A stretch of 64,000 bases of DNA from Neelides folsomi (Eukaryota; Arthropoda; Collembola; Neelipleona; Neelidae). The stretch is from positions 1 through 64,000 of the forward strand of contig JAQGBZ010000066.1 in the NCBI GenBank assembly GCA_034687125.1, given 5' to 3'. This document shows, one piece after another, positions 23,233 through 35,870 of this stretch (position 1 is its first letter; each line of letters begins with the position of its first letter). Below the pieces are notes generated by a model, which was not told where the DNA came from, did not search any database, and saw only the letters and a program-made list of their open reading frames with translations. The position numbers were made by a program, and so were the translations under genes.

Positions 23233-25553
23233 TTATTCTTGACATTCATTTGTTTGCAATTCTTTGGGTTTTCTCGATCTCGATTTTGGTGGTCCTTTTC
23301 CTCTCGCTTCCACTCGTTTGTGCCAATTGACGTGAAGTTGCAAATATGTCTTATGTGTGAATTTCTTTCCACAAATCTCGCATTCACAATTTGTAATATG
23401 TGGTGTGTGGATCGTCTCATGAACTTTCCTCTGACCACTTGCTCGAAATCCCTTGCCACATATTTTACATTTATGAGGTTTTTCTCCAGTATGAACCAAC
23501 ATGTGGAGGTTTAATCCCGATTTCGTTTTATACTTTTGATCACAATTAGGTTCAGGGCATGGAAATGGTTGTCCGTCCATGTGGCACACTTGATGTTTTT
23601 TCAATCCTTTCAATGTTTCAGCTCCACCATTACACATGTCACATTTAAATTTAAAATCTTTTTGGTGAATTTGTTTTTCATGGATTTTTAAATTTGCCCT
23701 CGAACCTAAAATTATAATATACGAAAGTTAAGCATTTTCGAATTTAACTTATGTATAAAAAAAGTCAATTATAATGAATTATTGTTCTTTAAAATAGTGT
23801 GATAGAGTAAATATAAAAATTCAAACAAATAATTATTATTAATTTCATTATTATAACTTACTTAAACCTTTCCCACAAATTGGACAAACAAAAGTTGGCT
23901 TCGGATTATCAGAATGAAGAAACTTCATATGATGATTATAGGAATTCTTTGACAGGAAATTCTAAAATATAAAGTTTATCATTAAAAACAAGCAATGAAA
24001 TGGAGTACTCTACATACATAAATAAATATCTTAAAAGTATTTATTTTATAAATATCATTCTGTATAAAAATTCTTTTATGATCTATTTGCGATTTTGGAA
24101 ATAATAAAGTTCTAAAAATAATTTAAATTCTCACCTTATTACAAATTTCACAATTGTAAGTTTCTCGTTCTTGGTGAATTTTCAAATGTTCATTCAACCT
24201 TTAATAAATCAAAAATTGATTTTTTATTTAAAACTAACACAAAAATAAAATATCTGTATGTGTAAGATCAAAATAATTTAAATATGAGGCTTATGTAATT
24301 ATGTAAAAAGTAATAATTGTGTTATTGCTTTTTACATAATATTTAAGTACACTTGAACATATTTTCCACAAATTGGACAGAGTGACTTTTTTTCCTTCCC
24401 AATTCCCAAATGAACACTTCTATAATGAATGCTGCTGGATTGGGATGATTTAAGCATTTTAAAACAATTGGGAACACGACATTTGATAATTTGGTTGTTG
24501 TGAGCTTCCAAATGATGGAGTTTCAATTCGGTCGACTTTTTGAATTTCTTTAAGCAAATTCGACAGGTGAGAATAAATTGTCGCCATTCAGGAACATTCT
24601 TCCTGTTTGCATCTTTTACAGAACTTCTGCTTTCAAATGTTCGATTTTTTTTCTTAATTTTAAATACAATTTCAGTCTTTTTAGCTTTAGAATTCGTAGA
24701 TTCATTTGATTTGGGAGTTTTTTGACTATGGACTGTCGAACTTTGGATTGATTTTTTAGGTTTAATTACTGATTTCCCAATTGATTCAATCTCATTTTGA
24801 GTATTTGTAATTCCACCATTATGATTTTGATTAGATTCAACAGAAGAAAGCAAAGCTTGTTCAATTTCTTGGGTTGTGAGTCTTTTGATCCTCAAAATTG
24901 AATAATTTTTCAGGGCTTTTTCTTTTAACAATTGAGAGTTTAAATTCGTTTCTTCTTCAAATGGGGAGTTTGAACATAAAGATTCTGTTTCAAATTCAGT
25001 TTCATCTTCCCTTTTGATTTCAATGTATTCTGGTTGTGGTTCATTGTGCACATTTTCCTCATTTTGATTTATAGCGTATTGTGGAAAGAAGCTCAATTCT
25101 GAATATAAGTAAAATATGAAAGATTATTACCTTTTATAAGTTTTAATCTTAAAATTGAAGACATAATAATTAGATGATATAATGTATTAATACTTTAAAC
25201 TTGAGATTATTACCTTTACAAATATGTTTTCGAATCCTTTGTAAATCTTTATTTGATTCGCTTCTTTCCTGTCCATTTGATCTTAATGATTTTTGAAAAC
25301 TGTAAAGAATTTCATCTTGGATTGTTTCTTTAAACTCCTTCAATTTGGCTGTGATGTTTTGGAATTCAGTGAAGAGTTTTGAAACAGAGATCAATCGATC
25401 GAAACAGGAAATGCAGAACAATTCGGAAGAAAATGAATATAATTCGTCAAATGATTTAATTTTTAAAAGATCGCAAAATATCTCTGTCACATTAACTAAT
25501 TCCAAATTGTTTTGGTTCACTATAAAAAAATTAGAACAAATAAGACAACTCAT
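23233..25553 (-). CDS. ZAD-C2H2 zinc-finger protein E (9 fingers; tandem twin of D)
   Basis: Five exons: 25214-25553 (ZAD), 24351-25098, 24135-24198, 23862-23961 and 23233-23705, giving 574 aa. Over the first 60 residues the ZAD differs from that of D at only about three positions. The linker keeps ESLCSNSPFEEE (box intact) and ALKNYSILRIKRL. Its middle part (about residues 200-280) has diverged more from D than either end has. Fingers and split positions match D. The last exon carries a D-like finger array, with RASGQ where D has RTSSQ in the eighth finger. The final stretch (KELQTNECQE) is shared with gene F rather than D, so the 3' end was exchanged or duplicated with F. Only ATG-MSCLIC is plausible as start. 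Confidence 0.92.
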
Positions 25554-26039
25554 CTTAACACATACAATCGTGATTTGTAAAAGTATTATGATTTTTTTAT
25601 TGCAATTATTAAATTAAATCTTTATTCTTTAATGATTTATGAAATTGGATTCCCATAATTTTCGAATCCAAAGTTGAAAATGTAAAAATTGTTTTCTTTT
25701 TTATAATAAAAAATTTACTTTCGCACGCAGAATAGGAACCGTGGAATAGCGAGATTGAAAATTTGAAAGTTTCTAAGTACCCCCAAACAAGCTGTCACTC
25801 ATTTCATGATTTTAATTTGGTTGGTGTGATCTCGTTTAGACTATTATCAATATTTAACTATTTTCTATTATGCGACTATTTTAACACATTTCAAAATTCA
25901 CAATTGAATATAATTAAAATGAAGTGATAAAATTATAAGCCAAATATTAATAATAATTAATGAAAATGGCAACAAATGATTAATTAAATAAAGCATTAAT
26001 TATTAATTAAAACATTTATTTATTAATGGTGGATAAAAT
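25554..26039. repeat. Duplicated spacer, copy 2 (upstream of gene E)
   Basis: Counterpart of 22694-23232. It carries the same pre-ATG sequence and the same end-of-gene sequence (the ATTAATTATTAATTAAAACA stretch before each stop region). The two copies differ by scattered substitutions and small indels, so the duplication is recent but not current. Confidence 0.75.
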
Positions 26040-28215
26040 TCATTCTTGACATTCATTTGTTTGCAATTCTTTGGGTTTTCTCCGTCTCGATTTCGGTGGT
26101 CCTTTTCCTCTCGCTTCTACTCGTTTGTGCCAATTGACATGAAGACTTAAATAGCTTTTGTGAGTGAACTTCTTCCCACAAATCTCACAAGCACAAGTTG
26201 TAATATGCGGAGTGTGAATTGTTTCGTGCACTTTGACATTTCCGCTACATGTAAATCCCTTCCCACATACTTTACATTTAAACGGTCTTTCTCCACTGTG
26301 AATAAAGCGATGGTCAGTAAGTCCTTTAGTTGATTTGAATTTCATGTCGCAACCGGGTTCAGTGCAAGAATATCTTTTTTCTTCAAAATGACTATACATG
26401 TGTTTTCTCAATTGTGACATTGTTTGACCTCCATAATCACAGAGATCACATTTAATTTTAAAATCTTTCGCATGGACTTGTTTCTCGTGATTGGTCAAAC
26501 TTTTCAAGGAAGCTAAAAAAATTAAATCCAATTTCATTACCCAATCCTTTTCAATGTTCAAAATTCAAAATCATTTGAAAAATTTAATTTTTAATATAAA
26601 TAATTTGCCCAAAATATTACCTAAAACTTTACCACAAGTATGGCACACAAATGTTTCTGTTTGAGTTGAAGAATGTTTCTTTTTGAAATGCTTGTCATAA
26701 GCATTTTTACATATAAAAACCTATAAAATAATATATTATACATATTATTACATTAATGAATGAATTCTGATTGAATATACTGATTGAATTAAATAATTAA
26801 ACTATTAAATAAACTAAACCATGGAACTTGGATATAATGTACTATTTTTAATTGAATACTCACTTTATTGCAAAAACATTTAATTGGTTTACGTTCTCCG
26901 TGAGTTTGAAGATGGTAATTCATGTAAGATCTTAAAATGTATAAAAAAGAAGATTGCATTAAAATACTAATATTATTAATATAATTAACTTTATTAACTT
27001 AAGTTAACAAATATGATTTTGAAATATCAATAAATATTTTATTACCTTTTGACATCTTTACCGCAAATTTGGCATAAGACAGACTCTTTTAAAAATCCTT
27101 CATGAACGCTTCTATAATGACCACGACTCCTTTGAATGGTTCTGAACATTTTTGGACAATTTGGATCCAAACATTTAATAATTTTATTATCATGAGCTTC
27201 CAAATGATGAATTTTCATTTCAGCAGCTCTATGGAATTTCATTAGGCAAATTCTGCAAGTGAGGATAAAACGCTTCCGCTCTGCTTTCTTTACAAGTCGT
27301 ATTTTTTCTTTTACTCCTTTCATTTCTGAACTTTTTGGAATTTCATCTTCAAATAGATAATTCAAAATTTGAGGATTTTGGACTGATGGTGCAGAAATTA
27401 AAGCTTCTTCAATTTCTTTATCTGTGAAATCTTCGAGTCTTTTAAGCTTCAAAATCGAATCATTTTTCATTGCTTTCTCCTTTAAAATCTCTAAATCCAA
27501 ACTCTTTTCTTCGAGATCAACAATGGGATAATGAGGAGAATTTGGAAATGAAGATTCGTCCAATTCAGCATCGGTAGAATCATCCTTTTCTTTTTTGACT
27601 TCAATACTTTCATTTAGAACTTCAATTCCTTTGTCCATATCTTCATCGACATTAAAATATTGTGGCAGTAAAGACAGATCTAAATGTTTAAAATAAATAC
27701 ATTAAACAGGTTATAAAATAAGAGAATTCGTTAACGAGTTAATTCCATTTTCTATAATCCAATTGTTGTACTTTTTTATTCTAATTAATATTCGATATTG
27801 AATTGTTTATTATCATAATAAGTAAAAGAACTTTAAATAAAATAATTTTTATCCATATAATACCTTTGCATATTTCATGTCGAATCTGTTGTACATTTCT
27901 CGTTTTGTCATTTCCAATCCCCCTTAATTTTATTGATTCTTGATAGCTGTAAATGATTTCCTCTTCTACTTTATGTTTCAGTTCTTTCAATTCCTCTTGA
28001 ATGAGTGTGATTTGATTTAATAGTTCGGAAACGGAGGTCATACGATCGAAACAATCCATACAGAATAAATCATTGCCAGTGGAAAGTAAACTGAAATTGT
28101 CTTCGTAAAGAGAGGAATTGAGCGATAAAAAATTACAAAAAACTTCAATTAAATTAACCAATTCTAATTCTCTTTGGTCAAAAATGACCAATTTGTTACA
28201 AATGACGCAATCCAT
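26040..28215 (-). CDS. ZAD-C2H2 zinc-finger protein F (9 finger positions, one degenerate)
   Basis: Five exons: 27864-28215 (ZAD), 27046-27679, 26864-26930, 26621-26720 and 26040-26512, giving 541 aa. The ZAD pairs are CVIC at residue 3 and CMDC near residue 52. The linker has ESSFPNSPHY and the cluster motif (MKNDSILKLKRLEDF). In exon 3 the expected C-x-I-C-N-K half-finger is shortened to KCFCNK, leaving Cys-x-Cys. Unless the later cysteine in VFICKNAY substitutes, finger 4 is probably non-functional. The last exon differs from D and E in its DNA-contacting positions (KSTKGLTDHRF, TCSGNVKVH), suggesting a different target. The final approximately 35 residues and the 3' flank match gene E closely. 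Confidence 0.9.
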
Positions 28216-28507
28216 GTATTTATTTAATAAATGAATTAACCCAATTTGAAGTTAAATATCAAATATATCAAATGTAAATGCGTTCGATGCTTTCAATATT
28301 ATAAAAATCAAAGGGTATAATGTTGAGAATAAAATGATTTTTATAATAAATAATTAAAAATTTATTCACTCAAAACTTTCAGACAATTGACAAATTAAAA
28401 TTACTTTCATGTTTATCTTTTATTTTATACAGAGCAAATATGAAAAGGGAAATGATCTCCACAAATTTAATCAGTAGGTAATATTAAAGTATTAGTGTGC
28501 CCCAATC
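28216..28507. other. Spacer upstream of gene F
   Basis: About 290 bases between the start of gene F and the 3' edge of the terminal-exon pseudogene. It should hold the F promoter. No distinct signal is visible. Confidence 0.35.
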
Positions 28508-28963
28508 AATCATTGTTGAATTTCATTTTTTCATTTGTCGGTTCTTTTGGTTTTCTTTGTCTTGACTTTTCTGATCCATTTCCTCTCGCTTACACTCGTT
28601 TGTGCCAATTTAAATGAAGCTGCAAATAAGCTTTGTGAGTGAATTTTTTTCTGAAAATCTCGCACGCACAATTTGTAATATGCGGAGTGTGAATCGTTTC
28701 ATGAACGTTCATTTGACCAGTTGATCGAAATCCCTTTCCGCATATTTTACATTTATGAGGTCTTTCGCCAGTGTGGATTAACTTGTGTTGGCTTAAACCT
28801 CCTTTGGATTCAGTACATTTAAATGGTTTTTCTTCAGAGTGTGTCAACTGATGCTTTTTAAATGCACCCATTGTTTCAGCTCAGAAATCACACAAGTTGC
28901 ATTTAAATTTGTAATTTCTTTCATGGACAGCCTTTTCATGTAATTTCAAACTATTGAGTGTAC
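28508..28963 (-). pseudogene. Duplicated terminal exon of a ZAD-C2H2 gene (G-like), decayed
   Basis: This minus-strand segment aligns with the last exon of gene G (29216-29685) including the acceptor and part of the 3' UTR (both have GTAGGTAATATTAAAGTAT nearby). It is dead: a TGA follows CNLCDF in the first finger, the second finger has lost about ten residues (CTESKGGLSQH), the last finger reads CEIFRKKF so its second cysteine is gone, and a stop cuts the basic tail soon after HKRV. No ZAD, linker or middle exons lie with it, so only the exon was duplicated. Confidence 0.85.
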
Positions 28964-29215
28964 CTAAATATTATTTTAAAATTATAGTTAAAATTATTTT
29001 TCCAATTCTGTTTAATGTTATAAATTAAATAAATATTAATTCATATTAAATTATCATTGATCTCAATTTTTATTTCTCTTGTATTGTGGATTCAGGGAAT
29101 ACAGTTTAAATAAAGTACACATATTAGCGAAATGGCTTATATGAAAATATCTTACCCATAAACAAATAAGTTTTAGCCTGTAGGTAATATTAAAGTATGA
29201 GAATGCCCCCAATAA

Positions 29216-31809
29216 TCATTGTTGAAATTCATTTGTCGGTTCTTTTGGTTTTCTTGGTTTTAATTTGGGTGGTCCATTTCCTCTCGCTTCCACTCGTTTG
29301 TGCCAATTGACATGAAGATTCAAATACGCTTTGTGGGTGAATTTCTTTCCGCAAATCTCGCAAGCACAAGTTGTAATATGCGGAGTGTGAATCGTTTCAT
29401 GAACGCCCCTTTGACTTGTTGATCGAAATCCCTTGCCGCATGTTTTGCATTTATGAGGTTTTTCGCCAGTGTGGGTTAACTTGTGCTGGTTTAAACCTGT
29501 TCGGGATTTGTACTTTTGATCACAACCAGGCTCAGCACATACATAAGTTTTTTCATTAAAGTGTGTCAACTGATGGATTTTAAATCCCTTCAATGTTGGA
29601 GATCCGAAATCACACAAGTCACATTTATATTTATACATTCTTTCATGAACTGTCTTTTCATGCATACGCAAACTAGACATCGTTCCTAAAAATAAAATAA
29701 ATTATTTTTCAATTTATATTTAAAGCAAAAATGATTTTTAATTATTTAAAATATTAAACTATTTAACATTTTATAACTGTATAGGTAAAGCTATTTATTT
29801 AAATAATATTAATTATTATTAATTTTACCTAAAATTTTGCCACAAGTGGGACATACAAAACTCTCTCTAGGGGACTCAGAGTGAAATGTCTTAAAATGAG
29901 ATCTGTAGCACAACTTTGAAGCCAAAACCTATTGAATTAAAATTTTCATTATTACTTTTTGTATAAAGTTAACTATAATAAATTGTATGGTATATAATAA
30001 AAATATCTTGAATTTTGAATTCATTTAAAAATTACATTATTAATTGAATGAATGAAATATTTAAATAATTCAAATACTTTTTTGCAAATTTCACATTCGT
30101 AAGTTTCACGATCATGGGTTTTCAAATGATTGTCCAACCTTTAAAAAATGTTCAAATTAGTAAACATTATTAAAATTATAAATTTACAAATAAAAAAATA
30201 CAAAAAATATTAAAAATTAAATAATGTTAAGTGGAAAATAATTAAAAATTTAGTTAATGAATTTCATAAAATGTAAAATCTTTATAAAATAAGTATTAAA
30301 TAGTTTCATTACAATACAACATCTTTCCCGCAAATTGGGCAGAGTGACCTTGATCTATTTCCATACAATTTTAAATGCACTCTTCTATAATGCAGCCCAC
30401 TATGTTTCAGTGATTTAAACATTTTAAAACATTTGGGGTCGCGACATTCCACTATTTTATTTTGATGAACTTCCAATTGATGGGCTTTCAATTTAACAGA
30501 CGTTTTGAATTTCAATGAGCAAACTTGACAGGTTAGTCTAATTATCTTCTTTTTAGATTCATTGCTTATTTCCGAATCGTTTACAGATGTTTGGGGGAGA
30601 GAATCTTTGGTAGTTTGTTTCGATTTCAAATGTACTCTTTTATAATGGTAACGACTATCTCCCAAAGACCGAAACATTTTATCACAATTAGGGTCGAGAC
30701 ATTTGACAATTTCGTTGTTGTGAACTTCCCAAACATGAACTTTTAAATCCGGGTGCGATTTGAATTTCATAAGGCAAACTCGACAGGTGAGTTTGAACTT
30801 CCCAAATTCGGAACTGTTTTCTCTTAAAAGCTCATTTACAGAGCTTTCGTCTCCATATTTCCGAATTCGAAATCCTTTAATATTTTGAGGTTCGTCATTT
30901 AACGATTCATCTGGTTTGGGATTTTTTTTAATAATTTTTGGACGAATTGTTGATTTTTCAGGTTTAGTTATTAACCATTTAGCTATAGACTCAATGTTAT
31001 TTTCAACAGGACATTCCTCATTATTTGAATTCGAATCATCCTTTTGATTTGTATCAACAGATGAAGAAAATGCTTCTCCAATTTCTTCAGATGTGAGATC
31101 TTCGAGTCTTTTGATCTTCAAAATTGAATCATTTTTCATTGCTTTCTCTTTTAAATAATCCAAATCTAAACTTTTTTCATCAAGATGAAGATTTGAAAAC
31201 GGAGAATTTGGAAATGAAGATTCGCTCAATTCATATTCGGTCATGTCATCTTTTTCTTTTTTAATTTCAATGTAATCTGATAAAAGTTCATTTTCATTTT
31301 CAAAATCTTCGGGTTCTTGAAGCAATTGTGGAAGCAGAAGCAAATCTAAAATAATTTAAAATAAATGACATTAATTATATCAATAAGGTAATTTTAATTC
31401 GAACTTTATAAATATAATAATTCGTGTTTATATATTATATAATATACATACCTTTGCAAATATCTTGCCGAATCTTTTGCAGATTTCTCATATTGTCATT
31501 CTCATTGCCATTTCCAATCCCCTTTAATTTTATTGATTCTTGATAGCTGTAAATGATTTCTTCTTCTACTTTATGTTTCACTTCTTTCAATTCTTTTTGA
31601 ATAAGTTTGATTTGATTCAATTGTTGTGCAACGGAGGTCATACGATCCAAACAATTCGTACAGAGTAAATCATTGCTAGAGGAAAGTAAACTGTCTTCGT
31701 AATGAGAGGAATTGAGAGACAAAAAATCACACAAAACTTCAATTAAATTAACCAATTCTAATTCTCTTTGGTCTAAAACGACCAATTTGTTACAAATGAG
31801 GCAATTCAT
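29216..31809 (-). CDS. ZAD-C2H2 zinc-finger protein G (11 fingers, internal finger-pair duplication)
   Basis: Five exons: 31452-31809 (ZAD), 30313-31345, 30078-30138, 29829-29928 and 29216-29685, giving 673 aa, the longest of the C-H subfamily. The ZAD has CLIC at residue 3 and CTNC near residue 50 and is close to that of F. The linker has ESSFPNSPFSNL and MKNDSILKIKRLEDL. Exon 2 carries four fingers plus the CPICGK half of a fifth, because the pair 'CRVC...H / CLDPNC...H' is repeated as 'CQVC...H / CRDPKC...H'. Related genes C, D, E, F and H have this pair once. Exon 3 has CEICKK, exon 4 CPTCGK, exon 5 four fingers and the tail KLKPRKPKEPTN. The extra pair presumably lengthens the DNA site. 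Confidence 0.92.
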
Positions 31810-32240
31810 TTCTCTTATTTATATTAAAATATTAAGAAGAATAGAAATCGAATTTAAACTGTTTTAATAATTAATATAAATTAATTTGTAAAACTTGTAA
31901 AAAGTAAGAGATAAGACAGATGACCATGGCTTTAGACTGATAGTCGAAATAAAAGTTGCATATTGCCTCTATTGAACCTTTTTTTCACTTTGTCAAAAAA
32001 TTAAATAAAATTAGTTAATAAAAATAGTTAAACTAGAATTTAGTTGTAATATAATATGCTTAATCTTTAATTATTTAATAATACTTATAAATCGAATTAA
32101 TATGAAAATGACGATAATGGACTCAATAAATTATTATGGCGGAAATAATAGAATTTCGTATTTTAAATGAAACAAAGTTAATTTAATTTTCCAATTTAAA
32201 TTATAAATATATTAATACGTCTTTCATCGAAATAATAAGT
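31810..32240. other. Spacer between genes G and H
   Basis: 430 bases of AT-rich sequence carrying the promoter of G and the 3' flank of H. Nothing else is recognisable. Confidence 0.35.
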
Positions 32241-34491
32241 TCATTGTGGTATTATTAATGTTATCGGTTTTCGCTTTTTTCTCCTTTGCGGTGGTCCATT
32301 TCCTCGTGCTTCCACTTGTCGATGCCAAATGTAATGAAGCCCCAAATAATGTTTGTGAGTGTATTTCTTCCCACAAATCTCACAAGCACAAGTTGTAATA
32401 TACGGAGTGTGCAAAGTTTCGTGAACTTTCACATGGTTCGATGCTCGAAATCCCTTTCCGCATATTTTACATTTATGGGGTCTTTCGCCCGTATGGACCA
32501 ATTTGTGAAGTCTTAAACCTCCTATGTTTTTGTATTTGCGACCACAACCAGGTTCTGGACATTCAAAGGTTCTTTCGTCAAGGTGTGTCAATTTATGTCT
32601 TTTCAATCCCTCCGAGGTTTGTGCTCCGCCTTGGCACAGGTCACATTTAAATTTATACAATTTTTCATGGACCGTTTCTTCGTGTTGCTTCAAAGACCCC
32701 AGAGAACCTATTTAAACAATTAAATTTGATTCATTCAGTATTACTTAATTACAGATAAGTAATCAATTAAAATCAATTAAAATAATAATTATTTAAAACT
32801 CACCTAGAACTTTCCCGCAAGTATGACACATAAATGTATCCCGCTCAGTGCCAGAATGAAAAATTCTATTGTGAGTTTCAAAACCACTTTCGGAGATATA
32901 ATTCTAAAATAAAGTTTTAAAAGTTAAATTTTGATTGATTAAAAATTACAATTAGTGGTTATACCTTAATAATTAATACTTTAACGGTACTTTAACTGTT
33001 TATTAATGGTGTTAATTTACGAATGAAAATTTTATTTAACTCACTTTGTTGCATATTTTACATTCGAATTTACGATCTTCGTGGATTTTCAAATGTGTCT
33101 TCATGTAATTACTAAAAAATAATTAAACAATCGATTAAAAATTTAAAACCATAAAAAATGGGTTTGATTGTTAAATGAAAATTTTATTAATTTAAATTTA
33201 AATACCTTTTCAATTCTTTTCCACAAATTGGGCATAATTCCAGTTTAACCACATATTCAGGAATTCCCAAATGAGATCTTTTAAAATGTTTATTACGCAA
33301 TTTTGCCGTTCTAAACATTTTTAGACAAATTGGATCTGGGCATTTGATAATTTGATTATTGTGGGCTTCCGAATGATGGTCTTTCATTATTTGTGAAGTT
33401 TTGAATTTCTTTAGACAAACTCTGCAAGTAAGAGCAAATTTCAAAGCTTCTTTTTGAGCTTCTAATTGAGCTTTTTTGTCATTTTGGTTCAAATATTCTA
33501 AATTTCTTTTTTCTTCGAATTCTGCTCTTTTCTCAGTTTTTCGAAGGGGATATTTACACTTTTCTTTCTTTAATGGGCTGGTTGATTTATTTGGTTTCTT
33601 CGATTTATTTAATCCCGGCCATTTTTGATTAATGTTCGATACGCTTCCGTTCGATTCATTTTCACTTCTTCGAGATTGATCATTTTCTTCTTCAGTAAAA
33701 TTGACAAATTCTTCAGTCTCTTCTTTAATGAAAACTTCATCTTGAATCAATTGTGACTTTTGATTTCGTTTGGAATGTGAGTCCGAAAAAGCTTGTTCAA
33801 GTTCCTGAGTTGTGAGATCTTCGAGTCTTTTGATCTTCAAAATTGAATCATTTTTCAGGGCTTTTTCTTTTAAGGAGATTAAATTTAAATTTTCTTCAGA
33901 TTCATATGGGGAGTTTGGATATGAAGATTCACTTTCGTATTCTGTGTCATCTTCCGTTTTAATAACAACATTGACCATTGGTTTATTGTCGTCATTATCA
34001 AAAAAGTCAACTTCTTCGTCTTTGTCGAATGTTGGTGGGAGGAGAGACAAAGCTAAAATGAAATTATACATTTCGATTAGGACCATTTAAAATGAAATAG
34101 AGAACATTAAAGAATAATTAAATTATAAAATTTAAAAATAAGTAATAAAGATTATACCGATGCAAATATCATTTCTAATTTTTTGTAAACTTTTGTTCTT
34201 TTCATTCCCAGTTCCCTTTAACTTTAACGATTCCTGATGACTTTGAAGAATCTCCTCTTGAACTTTGTTTTTGATTTTGGCCAATTTCTCTTGGATGATT
34301 TGGAGTTCAGTCAAAAGATTTGAAACGTGAATCATATGGTCCAAACAAACACTGCAGAAGAAGTCGGAGGAAAAATAAAAGGCTTCATATTGAGAGGAAT
34401 TGAGAGATAAAAGATCGCAAAAAATTTGAAGCACACTCTCTATTTCTATATCTCTTTTGTCAAATGTGATGCTGCAAATGAGGCAGTCCAT
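32241..34491 (-). CDS. ZAD-C2H2 zinc-finger protein H (9 fingers)
   Basis: Five exons: 34158-34491 (ZAD), 33206-34052, 33045-33111, 32804-32903 and 32241-32707, giving 604 aa. The ZAD pairs are CLIC at residue 3 and CSVC near residue 46. The linker is long: SESSYPNSPYES, then ALKNDSILKIKRLEDL, then about 100 residues rich in K, E and S (KSKKPNKSTSPLKKEK). Two fingers close exon 2, three are split across exons, and four lie in the last exon. The last finger is CEICGKKYTHKHYLGLH, with Y for F. The tail is basic (GPPQRRKKRKP). It is the last intact gene of the first cluster; beyond it lies a decayed relative. Confidence 0.92.
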
Positions 34492-35031
34492 TTTGGAAAA
34501 TATTAAATAAAAACGACAGTTAACTCACAATTAAGACTCACAGTTAAGACTTGTAAAATTGTCATTTAATTTTATAAAAAGAAAGAGAGATTAATGGAAT
34601 TCATGGAAAATCGCCGAATGATCAATAAGGAGCGCGACGTTAAATAAATGTCTCAAACAACCCTGAACATATTCTACAATGTTGGTTGCATTTTTAATAA
34701 TTAAATAATTTACTATAAATGCAATGTAGTGACCTTAAGCTTTTGATGTTTATTATTAAATATTGTATTAATGTAATGTGAATATGTAATATGAATCGAT
34801 TTATAGAATTTATTTGAAATTAAAATTAAAAGTCATATTTATTTTATTTTTAAAATTTATTTTCGATTTTTGTTGATTTATATTAAGTTAAAGAGGAAGA
34901 TTTAAGAAATTTGGAAGATTTAATAGTTTAATTGACAATAATACAAAATGTTAAATGTATATTTAATTGATTATAAATCTCATAATGAATATTCCAAGAA
35001 TATTTTTGTAAAGTGTAAACATTAATGAGAA
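34492..35031. other. AT-rich spacer upstream of gene H
   Basis: About 540 bases holding the H promoter. A GC-richer patch at about 34600-34640 (GAAAATCGCCGAATGA, then GGAGCGCGACG) resembles the CG-containing patches upstream of genes D, E, J and K. No gene is seen. Confidence 0.35.
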
Positions 35032-35815
35032 TTAATGGTTGGGGTCAGGGGTAATTTTTGTCCTTTTGGGTCTCATTTTCCTCGGAATTGCAATTCCCCT
35101 TTTTCTGTCTTCCACTTCTTTATGCCATTTGAGATGAAGATTCAAGAAATTATCGTGTGTGAATTTTCTCTCGCAGATTTGACAAGTAGCTCGGGTGATT
35201 TCCGGTGTGTGAAGCGTTGCATGAACATCCAATTCACATTTACTTTTAAATCCCTTCCCTCAAATTGAACACAAAAAGGTCTTTCTCCTGTGTGACTCAT
35301 CATATGCTTTTTAATTCCATTACGGCTTTTGTAATTCAATCCGCAATGGGGACATAAATAAGATTCAGATTTCTTGTATTAATTTGTGCTCGCCAATTTC
35401 GGTTGAACTCTCTGTTTTATATTCACATTCATTACATGAGAATTCTTTTACAGGTTTTACACGTTTGGTTTTATCACTTTTTGACTTCATTTCTTTCACT
35501 TGCTTTTTTGCTAAAAGTAAAAAGTATAAATAAGTTAAACAATAAAGATATAATTCATACTTAAAAAACATAACTTTCTTGATAATTTACCATTTTCAAG
35601 GTGTTTATTTTCATGTCTCTTATAATTATACTCAGATTCAAATTCTTACAAAAAATTCAGAATAAATTTAAATAAATAATAATAATATATCATATTTGAT
35701 ATCTAAATGTCAATATTAGCATTTTTTAAATAATTTGATTGCAAATTTCGTATTTATAAAGCTTGCGCAATGCCATTAATTCGTGCACCTTCATGTGTAC
35801 GTCCAATCTATAAAA
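35032..35815 (-). pseudogene. Decayed C2H2 zinc-finger gene of the cluster (no ZAD left)
   Basis: Pieces equivalent to exons 3, 4 and 5 of the cluster genes survive in order on the minus strand: about 35745-35815 (LDVHMKVHELMALRKLYKYEIC), about 35595-35650 (NYKRHENKH) and 35032-35570. The last block holds CNECEYKTESSTEIGEH, then needs two frame changes. The finger 'CSIC-GKGF' reads CSI-stop-GKGF, with TGA in place of the second cysteine codon. The final finger (CQICERKFTHDNFLNLH) still has its metal ligands, as does the tail. No ZAD or linker exon is present upstream, where a receptor exon begins instead. Confidence 0.8.
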
Positions 35816-35870
35816 ATCAAAGCAAGAATAAAATTAATTTTTAATAATAATATAAATGTACCTGTATGTA

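Noticed and set aside
23196-23459. Minus frame overlapping the end of gene E
   Set aside because: Frame-shifted reading of E's last exon.
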